From NCBI RefSeq assembly GCF_001485475.2, contig NZ_DF977000.1, forward strand, positions 62,001 through 126,000: a stretch of 64,000 bases of DNA, read 5' to 3'. The notes under the pieces are model-generated. The model was not told the origin of the DNA. It ran no database searches and saw only the letters and a program-made list of their open reading frames with translations. The position numbers and the translations under genes were made by a program. Positions 56,234 to 64,000 of this stretch are shown here, in pieces. Numbering within the stretch: position 1 is the first letter of the stretch; every line of letters starts with the position of its first letter. The DNA is from Tepidanaerobacter syntrophicus (GTDB lineage Bacteria > Bacillota > Thermosediminibacteria > Thermosediminibacterales > Tepidanaerobacteraceae).

Positions 56234-57589
56234 TTAGTCTAACTTGCTTAAAGCTTCCTGTAAGACCTTATCAGGCAAACTGGAGTTTTGCAGTTTACCC
56301 GAAAGATAATTGTCATAAGATGCCATATCGAAATATCCATGACCGCTTAAGTTAAATAAAATCGTCTTTTTTTCTCCGGCTTCTTTGGCTTTTAAGGCTT
56401 CATCGATTGCTGCCTTTATAGCATGAGCCGACTCAGGCGCCGGTACAATCCCTTCGTTTTGCGCAAAAAGCACTGCTGCTTCAAAAATATCCTGCTGGTC
56501 ATAGGCAACAGCCTCAATAAATCCATCATGCAAAAGCTGGCTTTCAAGAGGCGATGCTCCGTGGTAGCGCAGACCGCCTGCATGGATTCCAGGTGGAACA
56601 AAATCGCTTCCCAAGGTGTACATCATCATCTTTGGAGTCAAATGAGCCACATCGCCATAATCATAAGTGAACTTACCTTTGGTAAGACTTGGACATGCAG
56701 TAGGTTCTGCCGCAATTATGCGGACCTTTTTGCCTTCCTTTATTTTGTCATGTACAAAAGGCATGGCAATTCCGCCAAAATTGCTGCCGCCGCCGGAACA
56801 TGCTATTATTACATCCGGATAGTAGCCTGCTTTTTCCATTTGTTTTTTAGCTTCAAGACCAATTACTGTTTGGTGAAGAACTACGTGGTTTAGCACGCTG
56901 CCTAAAGCATAGTTCGTATCGGAATTTTTCACTGCGTCTTCCACTGCTTCGCTTATTGCAATACCTAAGCTTCCTAGTGAATCCGGATGTTCTTTCAGCA
57001 CAGCGCGGCCGGCATCTGTTTTATCTGTGGGGCTTGCAAATACTTCTGCTCCAAAAAGCTGCATTATCGAGCGCCGATAGGGCTTTTGTTCATAACTTAC
57101 TTTAACCATGTAAACCGAGCATTTCATATCAAAGAACTTGCAAGCCATGGCAAGCGCTGTTCCCCACTGCCCTGCTCCGGTTTCGGTTGCAAGCCGTTTT
57201 ATCCCTTGTTTTTTATTGTAGTAGGCTTGGGGGATAGCGGTGTTTAGCTTATGGCTTCCGGCAGGACTTACTCCTTCATATTTAAAGTAAATTCTAGCCG
57301 GGGTATCCAAAGCTTTTTCCAGTCTGTGTGCCCTATATACAGGAGACGGCCTCCATAATCTGTATAATTCTCTAACCTCTTCAGGTATTTCTATAAATCG
57401 CTCTGTGCTCATTTCTTGCTTTATGATTTCCTCAGGAAATATTGCTCCCAGCTCTTCAGGAGTCGCAGGTTTTCCTGTGGCAGGGCTAAGCGGAGGTTTT
57501 AATGGGGTCGGCATATCTGCCTGAATATTATACCAGCTTGTTGGAATTTCGCTTTCTTCAAGTAATATTTTTGTATCTTCGTTTTTCAT
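56234..57589 (-). CDS. trpB2: Tryptophan synthase beta-like protein TrpB2
   Basis: About 451 aa, longer than TrpB1 (near 400 aa). Family features are [15 protein letters not shown], the PLP lysine in AGSHKLNTA (near residue 114), [12 protein letters not shown], the phosphate-binding [10 protein letters not shown] and the extended N-terminus with [16 protein letters not shown]. It joins indole and serine to make tryptophan. No trpA or other trp gene adjoins, so it probably salvages indole. The frame opens at GTG 57601, but spacing from GAGGTG best suits ATG 57587-57589. Control by the upstream T-box. Confidence 0.9.
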   Translation of the reverse strand: MKNEDTKILLEESEIPTSWYNIQADMPTPLKPPLSPATGKPATPEELGAIFPEEIIKQEMSTERFIEIPEEVRELYRLWRPSPVYRAHRLEKALDTPARIYFKYEGVSPAGSHKLNTAIPQAYYNKKQGIKRLATETGAGQWGTALAMACKFFDMKCSVYMVKVSYEQKPYRRSIMQLFGAEVFASPTDKTDAGRAVLKEHPDSLGSLGIAISEAVEDAVKNSDTNYALGSVLNHVVLHQTVIGLEAKKQMEKAGYYPDVIIACSGGGSNFGGIAMPFVHDKIKEGKKVRIIAAEPTACPSLTKGKFTYDYGDVAHLTPKMMMYTLGSDFVPPGIHAGGLRYHGASPLESQLLHDGFIEAVAYDQQDIFEAAVLFAQNEGIVPAPESAHAIKAAIDEALKAKEAGEKKTILFNLSGHGYFDMASYDNYLSGKLQNSSLPDKVLQEALSKLD

Positions 57590-57807
57590 TGCCTTCATCA
57601 CCTCAAATAGATAATTTTATTTATTTTATCTAACTTATAAAATAATAGTGATTTAAAGATAAGGAGTCACAATTCATATTTTTACAGATTTTTGTTATAT
57701 GCGGCAAGCAGGGGTTAGAAAGATTTATGACATCTTGATAAATTTCTGCTGATTTTGTATTAATCTTGCGCTTTCATGTCATATCCATCACCTCAAACCG
57801 AAGAATA

Positions 57808-58135
57808 TAAAAAAACCGTCCCTACTACAGGGACGGTTGCTTCCGTGGTGCCACCCAAATTAGCTTTACATCGGGTGTATATAACAAAAGCATCTCATCT
57901 TCAGGATGAAATGCTTGCCACCTCAATGTAAAACTCACTCTTATCAGATACAGCGATATTATCGCGATATCCTGTCCTTTGCTAACGGGGGACGTGCCGT
58001 GCAAAGCTACTTAAACTATTTCGCCTTGCCTTCTCCGGGACCCATTCACTATGACTTTCGGTGCCGCACTCCCACCACCGGCGGCTCTCTTCGACCTTCT
58101 GCCAAAGCTACTCTTTCCCATCACTGAATTTCCGA
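57808..58135 (-). promoter_or_regulatory. Tryptophan T-box leader with terminator
   Basis: The minus strand carries the T-box sequence GGGTGGCACCACGG (57843-57856), followed by the terminator stem AACCGTCCCT/AGGGACGGTT (57814-57838) and a T-run (57808-57813). Upstream is a long Stem I region; GTGAATGGG at 58041-58049 places a TGG (Trp) specifier codon at 58042-58044. Uncharged tRNA-Trp would favour the antiterminator and expression of trpB2-trpP. About 200 nt of further leader (57602-57807) separate it from the first gene; I see no second switch there. Confidence 0.93.
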
Positions 58136-58149
58136 CTTGATTAAGGATA

Positions 58150-58179
58150 ATTATATCATGACTTATAAATGTATGTCAA
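58150..58179 (-). promoter_or_regulatory. Promoter of the T-box/trpB2 unit
   Basis: On the minus strand TTGACA (58174-58179), 18 nt, TATAAT (58150-58155), both boxes consensus, just upstream of the T-box. Confidence 0.85.
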
Positions 58180-58208
58180 CTTCATTTCGTTTTTTTAAAA
58201 TTAAAATT

Positions 58209-59090
58209 TTATTCTTTTTCGATGCCGATTCGGGTAACAACCCAGGCGTTATCTACCCACTTCCAATGAGTAATAATTTCGGCAATAGAATCTGCCCCGG
58301 CGATACCTCTTACACTCTGGTAGGCTTCCAGCTCATATACCCCATCATTGTCTAAATCCTTAACATTTATAAGGCCATAGGGATAAGGCATTATTTCAGT
58401 GCCGGGTTTTTGAAGCTTCCCGTCGCTGTAAAGACCCAGTTCGTCATATATTTCCTTGCGGTCTTTTAGGTCTAGCAATGTCTGGATATCATAGGTTCCG
58501 TTAGGATCTTTTATACAAATCTTTGCTTTATAATTTTCATCGAAGTTTCCTGAAACATTTACAATATCTCTTTGGGAGTTGAAAATCAGTCGGGGCCTAT
58601 CATCTTTTGCTGTGTAAATATAATAGTTTATTATACCGCCACTGCCGCCGGTAGGAAGTGAAATAACTATTTCAGGCACGCTATCGCCTGTAATATCCGC
58701 CAGCACAGCATCGGGAGTATAGCCACCATCGCCGTCCTCGGGAAGTTTTATCAAATACCCGCGGCCTTTTAGGTTTTCTATTAAGATGTATACATGCTCC
58801 ATATAGATATCTGAGTCCTCGAATTTTTGACCTAGAAAATATACCGTTTCTTCTTTGCCATCACCGTTTACATCTGCTTTTTCTTGTTTGAGAATAAATA
58901 TATTTTCCTGGGGCAGCTTATATTTTTTAATCCTTCTTGAGTCAAGTTTTTCTAAGACTTGTTCACTTTGCGATTGCAAAATTTGTTCAGAAGGTGCTGT
59001 AGAGCTCTCTTCCCCCATAGCAAGATTTGTAAAACCAAAAGCTGTCAACAAGACGCAAAAGGCTGTTAAAATTCCTAAAAACCGTTTCAT
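58209..59090 (-). CDS. Secreted protein with FG-GAP/VCBS-like calcium loops
   Basis: 293 aa. A signal peptide (residues about 1-26, MKRFLGILTAFCVLLTAFGF, cleavage near AMG) leads into a Ser/Gln/Glu linker. Three acidic loops look like EF/FG-GAP repeats: DVNGDGKEE, DITGDSVPEI and DLDNDGVYELE, spaced about 60-110 residues apart, which suggests a partial beta-propeller exported to the cell surface. Function unknown. ATG after GGAGGAG. It follows ribU by 83 nt without an evident terminator and so may fall under the FMN riboswitch by read-through. Confidence 0.75.
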   Translation of the reverse strand: MKRFLGILTAFCVLLTAFGFTNLAMGEESSTAPSEQILQSQSEQVLEKLDSRRIKKYKLPQENIFILKQEKADVNGDGKEETVYFLGQKFEDSDIYMEHVYILIENLKGRGYLIKLPEDGDGGYTPDAVLADITGDSVPEIVISLPTGGSGGIINYYIYTAKDDRPRLIFNSQRDIVNVSGNFDENYKAKICIKDPNGTYDIQTLLDLKDRKEIYDELGLYSDGKLQKPGTEIMPYPYGLINVKDLDNDGVYELEAYQSVRGIAGADSIAEIITHWKWVDNAWVVTRIGIEKE

Positions 59091-59173
59091 GTATTATCTC
59101 CTCCCCGCATTCTATATGCTGATTATATCACATAATCCGAGAGAAGATATACGGACTTATGAATTTCCTTAAA

Positions 59174-59761
59174 CTATCTTGTCTCTTCCATTGCGGATTT
59201 TACCGGTTTTACCGGTTCAAGTTCAACTCTTAAAACTCTGCCTATAGGCTTGTAAACTAGAAAAGTAAGGGTCGAATTTATGGATGCTTTCAGTAAATTA
59301 AAAGGTATTATAATCGGCACAATCATGGCTTTTACGGCTTCCATTGGCACATTCATAAACTTTGTAGTAAAGATTAGGTTAAGGGGTATCATTACAAGTG
59401 TCATGCTGATTGATGCTGCAATAAGCGCAATCACCGCACCCTTTTGTGTATGGATTTTTTTGTAAATATATCCTGCAACCGCAACCATCGTTCCAGTGGC
59501 TATAAAATGCATTATGGCCCCTATCCAACCGCTTCCGGCGCTGACCGTAAAGGCTTGTATAATTGATACTGCAAGGGTTACCAGAACGCCTGCGGCAGGT
59601 CCGAATAAAAACGCTGCTATAAGGGCGGGTATATCGCCCGGTTCATACTCTAGAAAAGGGGCTGCCGGAATAAGGGGAAATCTTACCAAAAACATTAAAA
59701 GTATTGATAGAGCTGCAAGCATAGCAAGTCTCGACATTTTGTTTACTTCGCTTTTTCTCAT
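59174..59761 (-). CDS. ribU: Riboflavin ECF transporter S component
   Basis: 195 aa, about six membrane segments. N-terminus MSRLAMLAALSILLMFLVRFP, the EYEPGDIPALIAAFLFGPAAG block and FIATGTM are typical of RibU, which binds riboflavin and works with the shared EcfAA'T module (not in this window). The FMN riboswitch upstream supports the substrate. ATG after GGAGGG. Confidence 0.92.
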   Translation of the reverse strand: MRKSEVNKMSRLAMLAALSILLMFLVRFPLIPAAPFLEYEPGDIPALIAAFLFGPAAGVLVTLAVSIIQAFTVSAGSGWIGAIMHFIATGTMVAVAGYIYKKIHTQKGAVIALIAASISMTLVMIPLNLIFTTKFMNVPMEAVKAMIVPIIIPFNLLKASINSTLTFLVYKPIGRVLRVELEPVKPVKSAMEETR

Positions 59762-59779
59762 AGAACACCCTCCGTAAAT

Positions 59780-59812
59780 TTAAAAATTCCCCAAGATATA
59801 ATCTTGGGGAAT
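59780..59812 (-). terminator. Terminator of the FMN riboswitch
   Basis: ATTCCCCAAGAT (59786-59797) and ATCTTGGGGAAT (59801-59812) form a 12-bp stem with a 3-nt loop, followed by TTTTTAAATTT on the minus strand, between aptamer and the ribU ribosome site. Likely the expression platform. Confidence 0.9.
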
Positions 59813-59830
59813 CCGCTTCACACAAAAAAT

Positions 59831-59954
59831 CAATCTTCTTCCATCCAGACTTTACTGTCGGCCTCGGAATCTCACCGATGTCTGCTTTCGCTCGCGGGCT
59901 AACGGCACCTGCCGCATTACCGCCGGTCGGGAATTGCACCCTGCCCCGAAGATT
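59831..59954 (-). ncRNA. FMN riboswitch (RFN element)
   Basis: The minus strand contains the RFN landmarks: ATCTTCGGGGCAGGGTG, ATTCCCGACCGGCGGTA, TTAGCCCGCGAGCG, and CCGACAGTAAAGTCTGGATG, ending in GAAGAAGATT that closes with the 5' end. FMN binding should favour the terminator and switch off ribU. Confidence 0.96.
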
Positions 59955-59979
59955 ATATCCGGTTTTTTTAACTAACTCC

Positions 59980-60008
59980 ATGATAACACTGCTCTTTGCT
60001 GTTGTCAA
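59980..60008 (-). promoter_or_regulatory. Promoter of the ribU unit
   Basis: On the minus strand TTGACA (60003-60008), 17 nt, TATCAT (59980-59985), about 25 nt before the riboswitch aptamer. Confidence 0.85.
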
Positions 60009-60081
60009 TAAGGAATTGTGAAAAGGCTCACAGTTTGATAAAATAATACTTACGATTTACTATAAAAATTTTGGAGGGAAT

Positions 60082-61497
60082 ATGATGGCTGAAGCAAAAA
60101 AGTCACCTCTTGAAAAAGAATATGAAAATGCATGGGACAGGTATAGCAAGGCAGAACTAGATAAGGTTTTTGACCTGGGCGAAAAGTATATCAACTTTAT
60201 ATCTCGCTGCAAAACAGAAAGAGAGTGCGTAGATGAGTTCCGCACTGTCGCAGAAAAAGCCGGTTACAAAAATATAAAAGAATTTATCGAGCAGAAAAAA
60301 CTGCTAAAACCCGGAGATAAAATATATGCAGAAGTTATGGGCAAAACTATCGCTTTATTTGTAATAGGCAAAAGACCGTTAGAAGAAGGAATGAATATCA
60401 TCGGGGCGCATATCGATTCGCCAAGGCTAGATTTAAAACAAAATCCGCTTTATGAAGACACAGACCTTGCGATGTTTGAGACTCATTATTATGGCGGAAT
60501 TAAGAAATACCAGTGGGTTACTCTTCCTCTTGCTCTGCACGGGGTTATAGTAAAAAAAGACGGGACCCGTATAAATGTGGTAATCGGAGAAGAAGATGAC
60601 GATCCTGTTGTTGGCGTATCGGATTTGCTGATTCACCTTGCAAAGGATCAGATGAAAAAGACTTTAGCCGATGGTATTGACGGCGAGAACCTAAATATCC
60701 TTGTGGGCAGTATCCCAATTAAAGATAAAAAAGCCAAGAATAGAGTAAAACAAAATATTTTGCAGATATTAAACGAAAAATATGGGATTAAAGAAGAAGA
60801 CTTCGTATCTGCGGAAATAGAAGTAGTGCCCGCAGGTAAGGCAAGGCATTACGGGATAGACAAGAGCATGATTATGGCTTACGGCCAAGATGACAGGGTA
60901 TGTGCTTATACATCTTTCGAAGCTATAATGCAGGTTGAAAAACCTGAAAAAACCTGTGTTGCTCTTTTAGTAGATAAAGAGGAAATCGGAAGTGTGGGGG
61001 CCACCGGTATGCACTCCAGATTCTTTGAAAACGCCGTAGCAGAGATTGCAAATTTATTGGGAGAATACAGCGAACTTACTGTAAGAAGGGCCCTGAGCAA
61101 CTCAAAGATGATATCATCTGATGTAAATGCCGCTTTCGATCCTAATTTCCCCGAGGTGATGGAAAAGAACAATTCCTCAAGGTTCGGGAGGGGTATCGTT
61201 TTTAACAAATACACAGGGTCAAGGGGAAAAAGCGGCAGTAATGATGCCAATGCTGAGTTTATTGCACAACTTCGGGCTATAATGGAAAAACACAACGTTA
61301 GCTGGCAGACAGCAGAGCTTGGCAAAGTGGATCAGGGTGGAGGAGGTACTATCGCCTACATTTTAGCAAATTACGGCATGGAGGTAATTGATGCAGGCAT
61401 TGCTTTACATAACATGCACGCACCCTGGGAAATTTCCTGCAAAGCCGACTTATATGAGGCTGTAAAAGCCTACAAAGCATTTTTAATCGAGGCATAG
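60082..61497 (+). CDS. M18 family aminopeptidase
   Basis: 471 aa zinc aminopeptidase, the bacterial aspartyl/putative aminopeptidase I type. Metal-site landmarks are IIGAHIDSPRLDLK, YGQDDRVCAYTSFEA, VDKEEIGSVGATGMHS, SSDVNAAFDP and HNMHAPWEISCKADLYEA near the end. It trims N-terminal residues from peptides in the cytoplasm. Two successive ATG codons begin the frame; the second (60085) has better spacing from GGAGGG. It lies opposite ribU and is probably monocistronic. Confidence 0.92.
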   Translation: MMAEAKKSPLEKEYENAWDRYSKAELDKVFDLGEKYINFISRCKTERECVDEFRTVAEKAGYKNIKEFIEQKKLLKPGDKIYAEVMGKTIALFVIGKRPLEEGMNIIGAHIDSPRLDLKQNPLYEDTDLAMFETHYYGGIKKYQWVTLPLALHGVIVKKDGTRINVVIGEEDDDPVVGVSDLLIHLAKDQMKKTLADGIDGENLNILVGSIPIKDKKAKNRVKQNILQILNEKYGIKEEDFVSAEIEVVPAGKARHYGIDKSMIMAYGQDDRVCAYTSFEAIMQVEKPEKTCVALLVDKEEIGSVGATGMHSRFFENAVAEIANLLGEYSELTVRRALSNSKMISSDVNAAFDPNFPEVMEKNNSSRFGRGIVFNKYTGSRGKSGSNDANAEFIAQLRAIMEKHNVSWQTAELGKVDQGGGGTIAYILANYGMEVIDAGIALHNMHAPWEISCKADLYEAVKAYKAFLIEA

Positions 61498-61501
61498 ATT
61501 T

Positions 61502-61530
61502 AAAGCCCCTGCTTTTTACGCAGGGGCTTT
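61502..61530. terminator. Terminator between the aminopeptidase and aldehyde dehydrogenase genes
   Basis: AAAGCCCCTGC (61502-61512) and GCAGGGGCTTT (61520-61530) form an 11-bp stem with a 7-nt loop between convergent genes. U-tracts are short. Confidence 0.85.
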
Positions 61531-61554
61531 GCTAGTTTGGCCAACTGATAAGCC

Positions 61555-63030
61555 TTAATATAACCCGGCCTTTGTTTCTTTCATGCTTATCATTATATTC
61601 TTCTTTTGTGTATAATGATCAAGCATCATTAAGTGGGTTTCGCGGCCGATGCCCGATTTCTTGTAGCCGCCAAAAGGCGTATGCGCAGGCAGGTTGTTGT
61701 AATCATTCACCCAAACACGACCTGCTTCTATTCCTCGTGCAACTTTAAGGGCTTTGTTTATGTCTTTTGTCCAAACCGCTCCTGCAAGACCGTATTCGGT
61801 ATCGTTTGCCATCTTTATTACTTCGTCTTCATCTTTGAACTTTATAAAGCAGGCAACAGGGCCGAATATCTCTTCCTGTGCAATTCTCATTTTGTTGTCC
61901 ACATCTGTAAATATTGTAGGCTCCATAAAATAGCCTTTTTTAAGGTTGTTTTTGTTAATTCTGGAACCTCCGCAGGCAAGTTTGGCTCCTTCTTTTTTAC
62001 CGATTTTAATGTAATTTAATATCTTTTTTAGCTGAGCTTCGTTTATCTGAGAGCCCATAACAGTATCTTCTTCCCAAGGAAGGCCCACTTTTATTTTTTT
62101 GAAAGCATCTACACATTCGGCAAGGAATTTATCATATATGTCTTCATGAACAAATACTCTTGAGCCGGCGCAGCAAACCTGGCCTTGGTTGAACAATATT
62201 CCAAGCTGCACACCTTCGATAGCTTTTTCCCACGGGCAATCAGGAAAATAAATATTTGCGGACTTTCCGCCGAGCTCTAATGTCGAAGGTATAAGCTTTT
62301 TAGCTGCGGCCTCAGCTATACTGTATCCTACTTCGGTCGAACCCGTAAAAGCAAGTTTTCTAAATCCCGGATGTTCCAATATGTAGTTTCCTGTAGTAGA
62401 GCCGCTGCCGGTTACGATATTTACAACTCCCGGAGGAAGCACATCATTGATTAATTTGCCAAGTTCCAAGATGCTAAGCGGTGTAGAAGAAGATGGTTTA
62501 ATGACAACTGTGCATCCTGCAGCAAGTGCAGGCGCAAGTTTCCATGCAGCCATAAGCAGAGGGAAATTCCATGGTATTATTTGCCCAACAACTCCGATAG
62601 GTTCTTTTAAAATGATACTCATGGTATCCTTGTCAATCATCGCGGCTTTTCCTTCTTCGGCTCTTATCGCTCCTGCAAAATACCGAAAATGATCGGAGCT
62701 CAAAGGAACATCAATATTTCTTGTTTCGCGAATAGGTTTGCCATTATCTAGAGTCTCGACCATGGCAAGTTTTTCGGCATTTTCATCAATTAAATCAGCT
62801 ATTTTAAGTAGTATATTTGCTTTATTCTGTGCGCTGGTATCTTTCCATGTTTCAAAAGCCTTCCATGCAGCATTTACAGCTTCGTCCACATCCTCTTTGC
62901 CGGCATTGGCGCAAGTTGCCAAAAGTTCGCCATTTGCCGGACAATAAGTCTCAAATGTTTTCCCGTCTTTTGCCTCCACCCATCTACCGCCAATTAGTAA
63001 TTGATACTTTTTGTCAATGGGTTTATCCAA
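61555..63030 (-). CDS. Aldehyde dehydrogenase (NAD(P)-dependent)
   Basis: 491 aa. Coenzyme and catalytic residues are in place: PWNFPLLMAAWKLAPALAAG, FTGSTEVG, the general-base glutamate in TLELGGKSANIYF (near residue 250) and the nucleophile in GQVCCAGSR (near 285), with EEIFGPV and GGYKKSGIGRE. It matches the broad ALDH class that oxidises acetaldehyde, betaine aldehyde and similar; substrate unknown. The start is TTG at 63028-63030, about 9 nt after AAAGGAG. Likely monocistronic. Confidence 0.92.
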   Translation of the reverse strand: MDKPIDKKYQLLIGGRWVEAKDGKTFETYCPANGELLATCANAGKEDVDEAVNAAWKAFETWKDTSAQNKANILLKIADLIDENAEKLAMVETLDNGKPIRETRNIDVPLSSDHFRYFAGAIRAEEGKAAMIDKDTMSIILKEPIGVVGQIIPWNFPLLMAAWKLAPALAAGCTVVIKPSSSTPLSILELGKLINDVLPPGVVNIVTGSGSTTGNYILEHPGFRKLAFTGSTEVGYSIAEAAAKKLIPSTLELGGKSANIYFPDCPWEKAIEGVQLGILFNQGQVCCAGSRVFVHEDIYDKFLAECVDAFKKIKVGLPWEEDTVMGSQINEAQLKKILNYIKIGKKEGAKLACGGSRINKNNLKKGYFMEPTIFTDVDNKMRIAQEEIFGPVACFIKFKDEDEVIKMANDTEYGLAGAVWTKDINKALKVARGIEAGRVWVNDYNNLPAHTPFGGYKKSGIGRETHLMMLDHYTQKKNIMISMKETKAGLY

Positions 63031-63270
63031 GGAAATCGTCTCCTTTAATTTTTATTTAGGCATACGCCTAGGAAAAAATGATTTTGTGACAACATAAAAT
63101 TTTGAAAAAATTAGGGAGGTGTTTGCGAGATATTTTAGGAATTCGCTGATGGGATAATTTTATCTGACTTTATTATCTTCTTTGAATATATTATCATATT
63201 ATTATCTTTTTATCAATCATGAGTGTTTACTCAATTTGATATTTTCATTTATTATGCTGCCGCATACTTT

Positions 63271-63333
63271 TGTCATTTTGAGTGCGGAGAGGATTCTATT
63301 CTTTGAAGATCCTTCACTACGTTTAAGATGGCA
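63271..63333. repeat. Degenerate palindromic intergenic repeat
   Basis: TGTCATTTTGAGTGCGGAGA (63271-63290, extending to 63296) is an imperfect inverted copy of 63308-63333 (GATCCTTCACTACGTTTAAG and on). The pattern GTCATTnTGAnnGnnGnGAnGnATC is known as a dispersed intergenic palindrome in many bacteria. Only this one copy was found in the window. The rest of the 357-nt gap (63031-63387) shows no gene. Confidence 0.55.
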
Positions 63334-63345
63334 AAGCTGTATTAT

Positions 63346-63378
63346 AAAAACCTTCCGCAGAAAACACGGAAGGTTTTT
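63346..63378. terminator. Bidirectional terminator of the fsa gene
   Basis: AAAAACCTTCC (63346-63356) and GGAAGGTTTTT (63368-63378), 11-bp stem and 11-nt loop; T-runs on both sides. It lies 9 nt past the stop of the minus-strand gene. Confidence 0.9.
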
Positions 63379-63387
63379 TAAACTTGC

Positions 63388-64000
63388 CTATATTAAATCA
63401 GAAACAATCTTGCCTTTTCCATATACTTCTTCCCAGTCTTTTTCAAACTTTCTTATAGCAGAGTCAGTCAGCGGATGCTCTAAAAGTTTTTCAAACAGTT
63501 CAGGCGGAACAGTTACAGCATGTGTTCCTACTTGGCTTGCTTTATGGATTTGTTCTAAATTTTTAAAGCTTGCAGCAACTACTTTGGTTTTCAAATTGTA
63601 AATCTTGAATTCTTTAATGATTTCGGAAACTACTTCTACCCCATCGCCTATTATATTATCAAGACGATTTACATAGGGCGCTACAAAGTCTGCCCCTGCT
63701 CTTGCCGCAATTAATGCCTGCTGAGGCGTAAATACTGCCGTAGCAGTAGTCTTTATGCCTTTTTGACTTAGTATCTGAATTGCTTTTATCCCATAAGGGC
63801 TTACAGGGATTTTTACATATAGGTTTTCGCCCAGGAATTTGTTTAAAATCTCTCCTTCTTTCACTATATCTTCTGCGCTTTTGCCTAGTGTCTGGACATG
63901 AATCATTTTATCCGGTCCTAAGATTTCCTTTAACTGTGTAAAAAGCTGCCTAAAATCCATTTTTTCTTTTGACACAAGCGTCGGATTCGTAGTTACTCCG
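63388..64000 (-). CDS. Fructose-6-phosphate aldolase/transaldolase-like protein, C-terminal part (cut by right edge)
   Basis: Reading the minus strand from the right edge gives GVTTNPTLVSKEKMDF and onward, so the gene continues beyond the window and an apparent GTG start at 63975 is internal. The Schiff-base lysine is in NLYVKIPVSPYGIKAI, followed by GIKTTATAVFTPQQA and GADFVAPYVNRLDNI. This is the short class of transaldolase (TalC/MipB/FSA, about 215-220 aa), of which about 204 residues are present. It acts in pentose phosphate metabolism or cleaves fructose 6-phosphate; the two activities cannot be told apart here. A terminator follows. Confidence 0.9.
   Translation of the reverse strand, partial: GVTTNPTLVSKEKMDFRQLFTQLKEILGPDKMIHVQTLGKSAEDIVKEGEILNKFLGENLYVKIPVSPYGIKAIQILSQKGIKTTATAVFTPQQALIAARAGADFVAPYVNRLDNIIGDGVEVVSEIIKEFKIYNLKTKVVAASFKNLEQIHKASQVGTHAVTVPPELFEKLLEHPLTDSAIRKFEKDWEEVYGKGKIVSDLI

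Noticed and set aside
63388-63975. Transaldolase-like gene starting at the GTG near 63975
   Set aside because: The frame remains open to the right edge and encodes the conserved GVTTNPTL motif before that codon, so the gene is truncated by the window rather than starting there.

Overview
The window is a chromosomal stretch of a low-G+C Gram-positive anaerobe of the clostridial or thermoanaerobacterial kind. Evidence: the ribosomal and RNA polymerase gene order, AGGAGG-type ribosome binding sites, frequent TTG and GTG starts, sigma-A type promoters, T-box and FMN-riboswitch leaders, an ATP-type PEP carboxykinase and a NifV/Re-citrate-synthase-like enzyme in place of ordinary citrate synthase. 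Genus cannot be fixed from the sequence alone; a Tepidanaerobacter-like organism is a guess. No tRNA, rRNA, CRISPR array, insertion sequence or prophage was seen.

Layout. 1-11.3 kb: rpoB-rpoC-ybxF-rpsL-rpsG-fusA-tuf, all on the minus strand; tuf runs off the left edge, and rpoB starts the unit from its own promoter without rplL in front. 11.3-16 kb: a FetAB-like exporter, a TauE/SafE permease and an old-yellow-enzyme/2-enoate-reductase type flavoprotein. 16-27.2 kb: ppx, yabR, divIC, hup, mazG, spoVB and mfd-prsA, a remnant of the Bacillus mfd-yab cluster interrupted by pckA on the plus strand. 27.4-28.4 kb: two small membrane proteins.

28.4-44.1 kb is the most distinctive accessory region. 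It holds a PfkB sugar kinase and a SIS deglycase resembling fructoselysine catabolism, ATP-dependent hydantoinase subunits HyuA and HyuB, an MFS carrier, an AbgB-like M20 amidohydrolase, a complete five-gene oligopeptide ABC transporter and a GntR/UTRA repressor. Three of its promoters (gntR, hyuA, pfkB) carry the identical 12-bp core TATAACATTATA over the -10 box, and the MFS and dppB promoters carry related inverted repeats. This points to one regulon, perhaps for glycated or cyclised amino acids and peptides (inference).

44.2-46.5 kb: plsC-ylmH-HAD operon. 46.8-50.9 kb: the oxidative TCA branch (Re-citrate/homocitrate synthase-like, aconitase, NAD isocitrate dehydrogenase) under a promoter covered by a 22-bp palindrome; a near-identical 14-bp element lies upstream of pckA, so both ends of the oxaloacetate node may share a regulator. 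51.2-55.6 kb: serC, a HAD-IB phosphatase and tex. 55.7-58.2 kb: a trpB2-trpP operon behind a tryptophan T-box. 58.2-60 kb: ribU behind an FMN riboswitch, followed by a secreted protein. 60-64 kb: M18 aminopeptidase, aldehyde dehydrogenase and a fructose-6-phosphate aldolase/transaldolase-like gene cut by the right edge.
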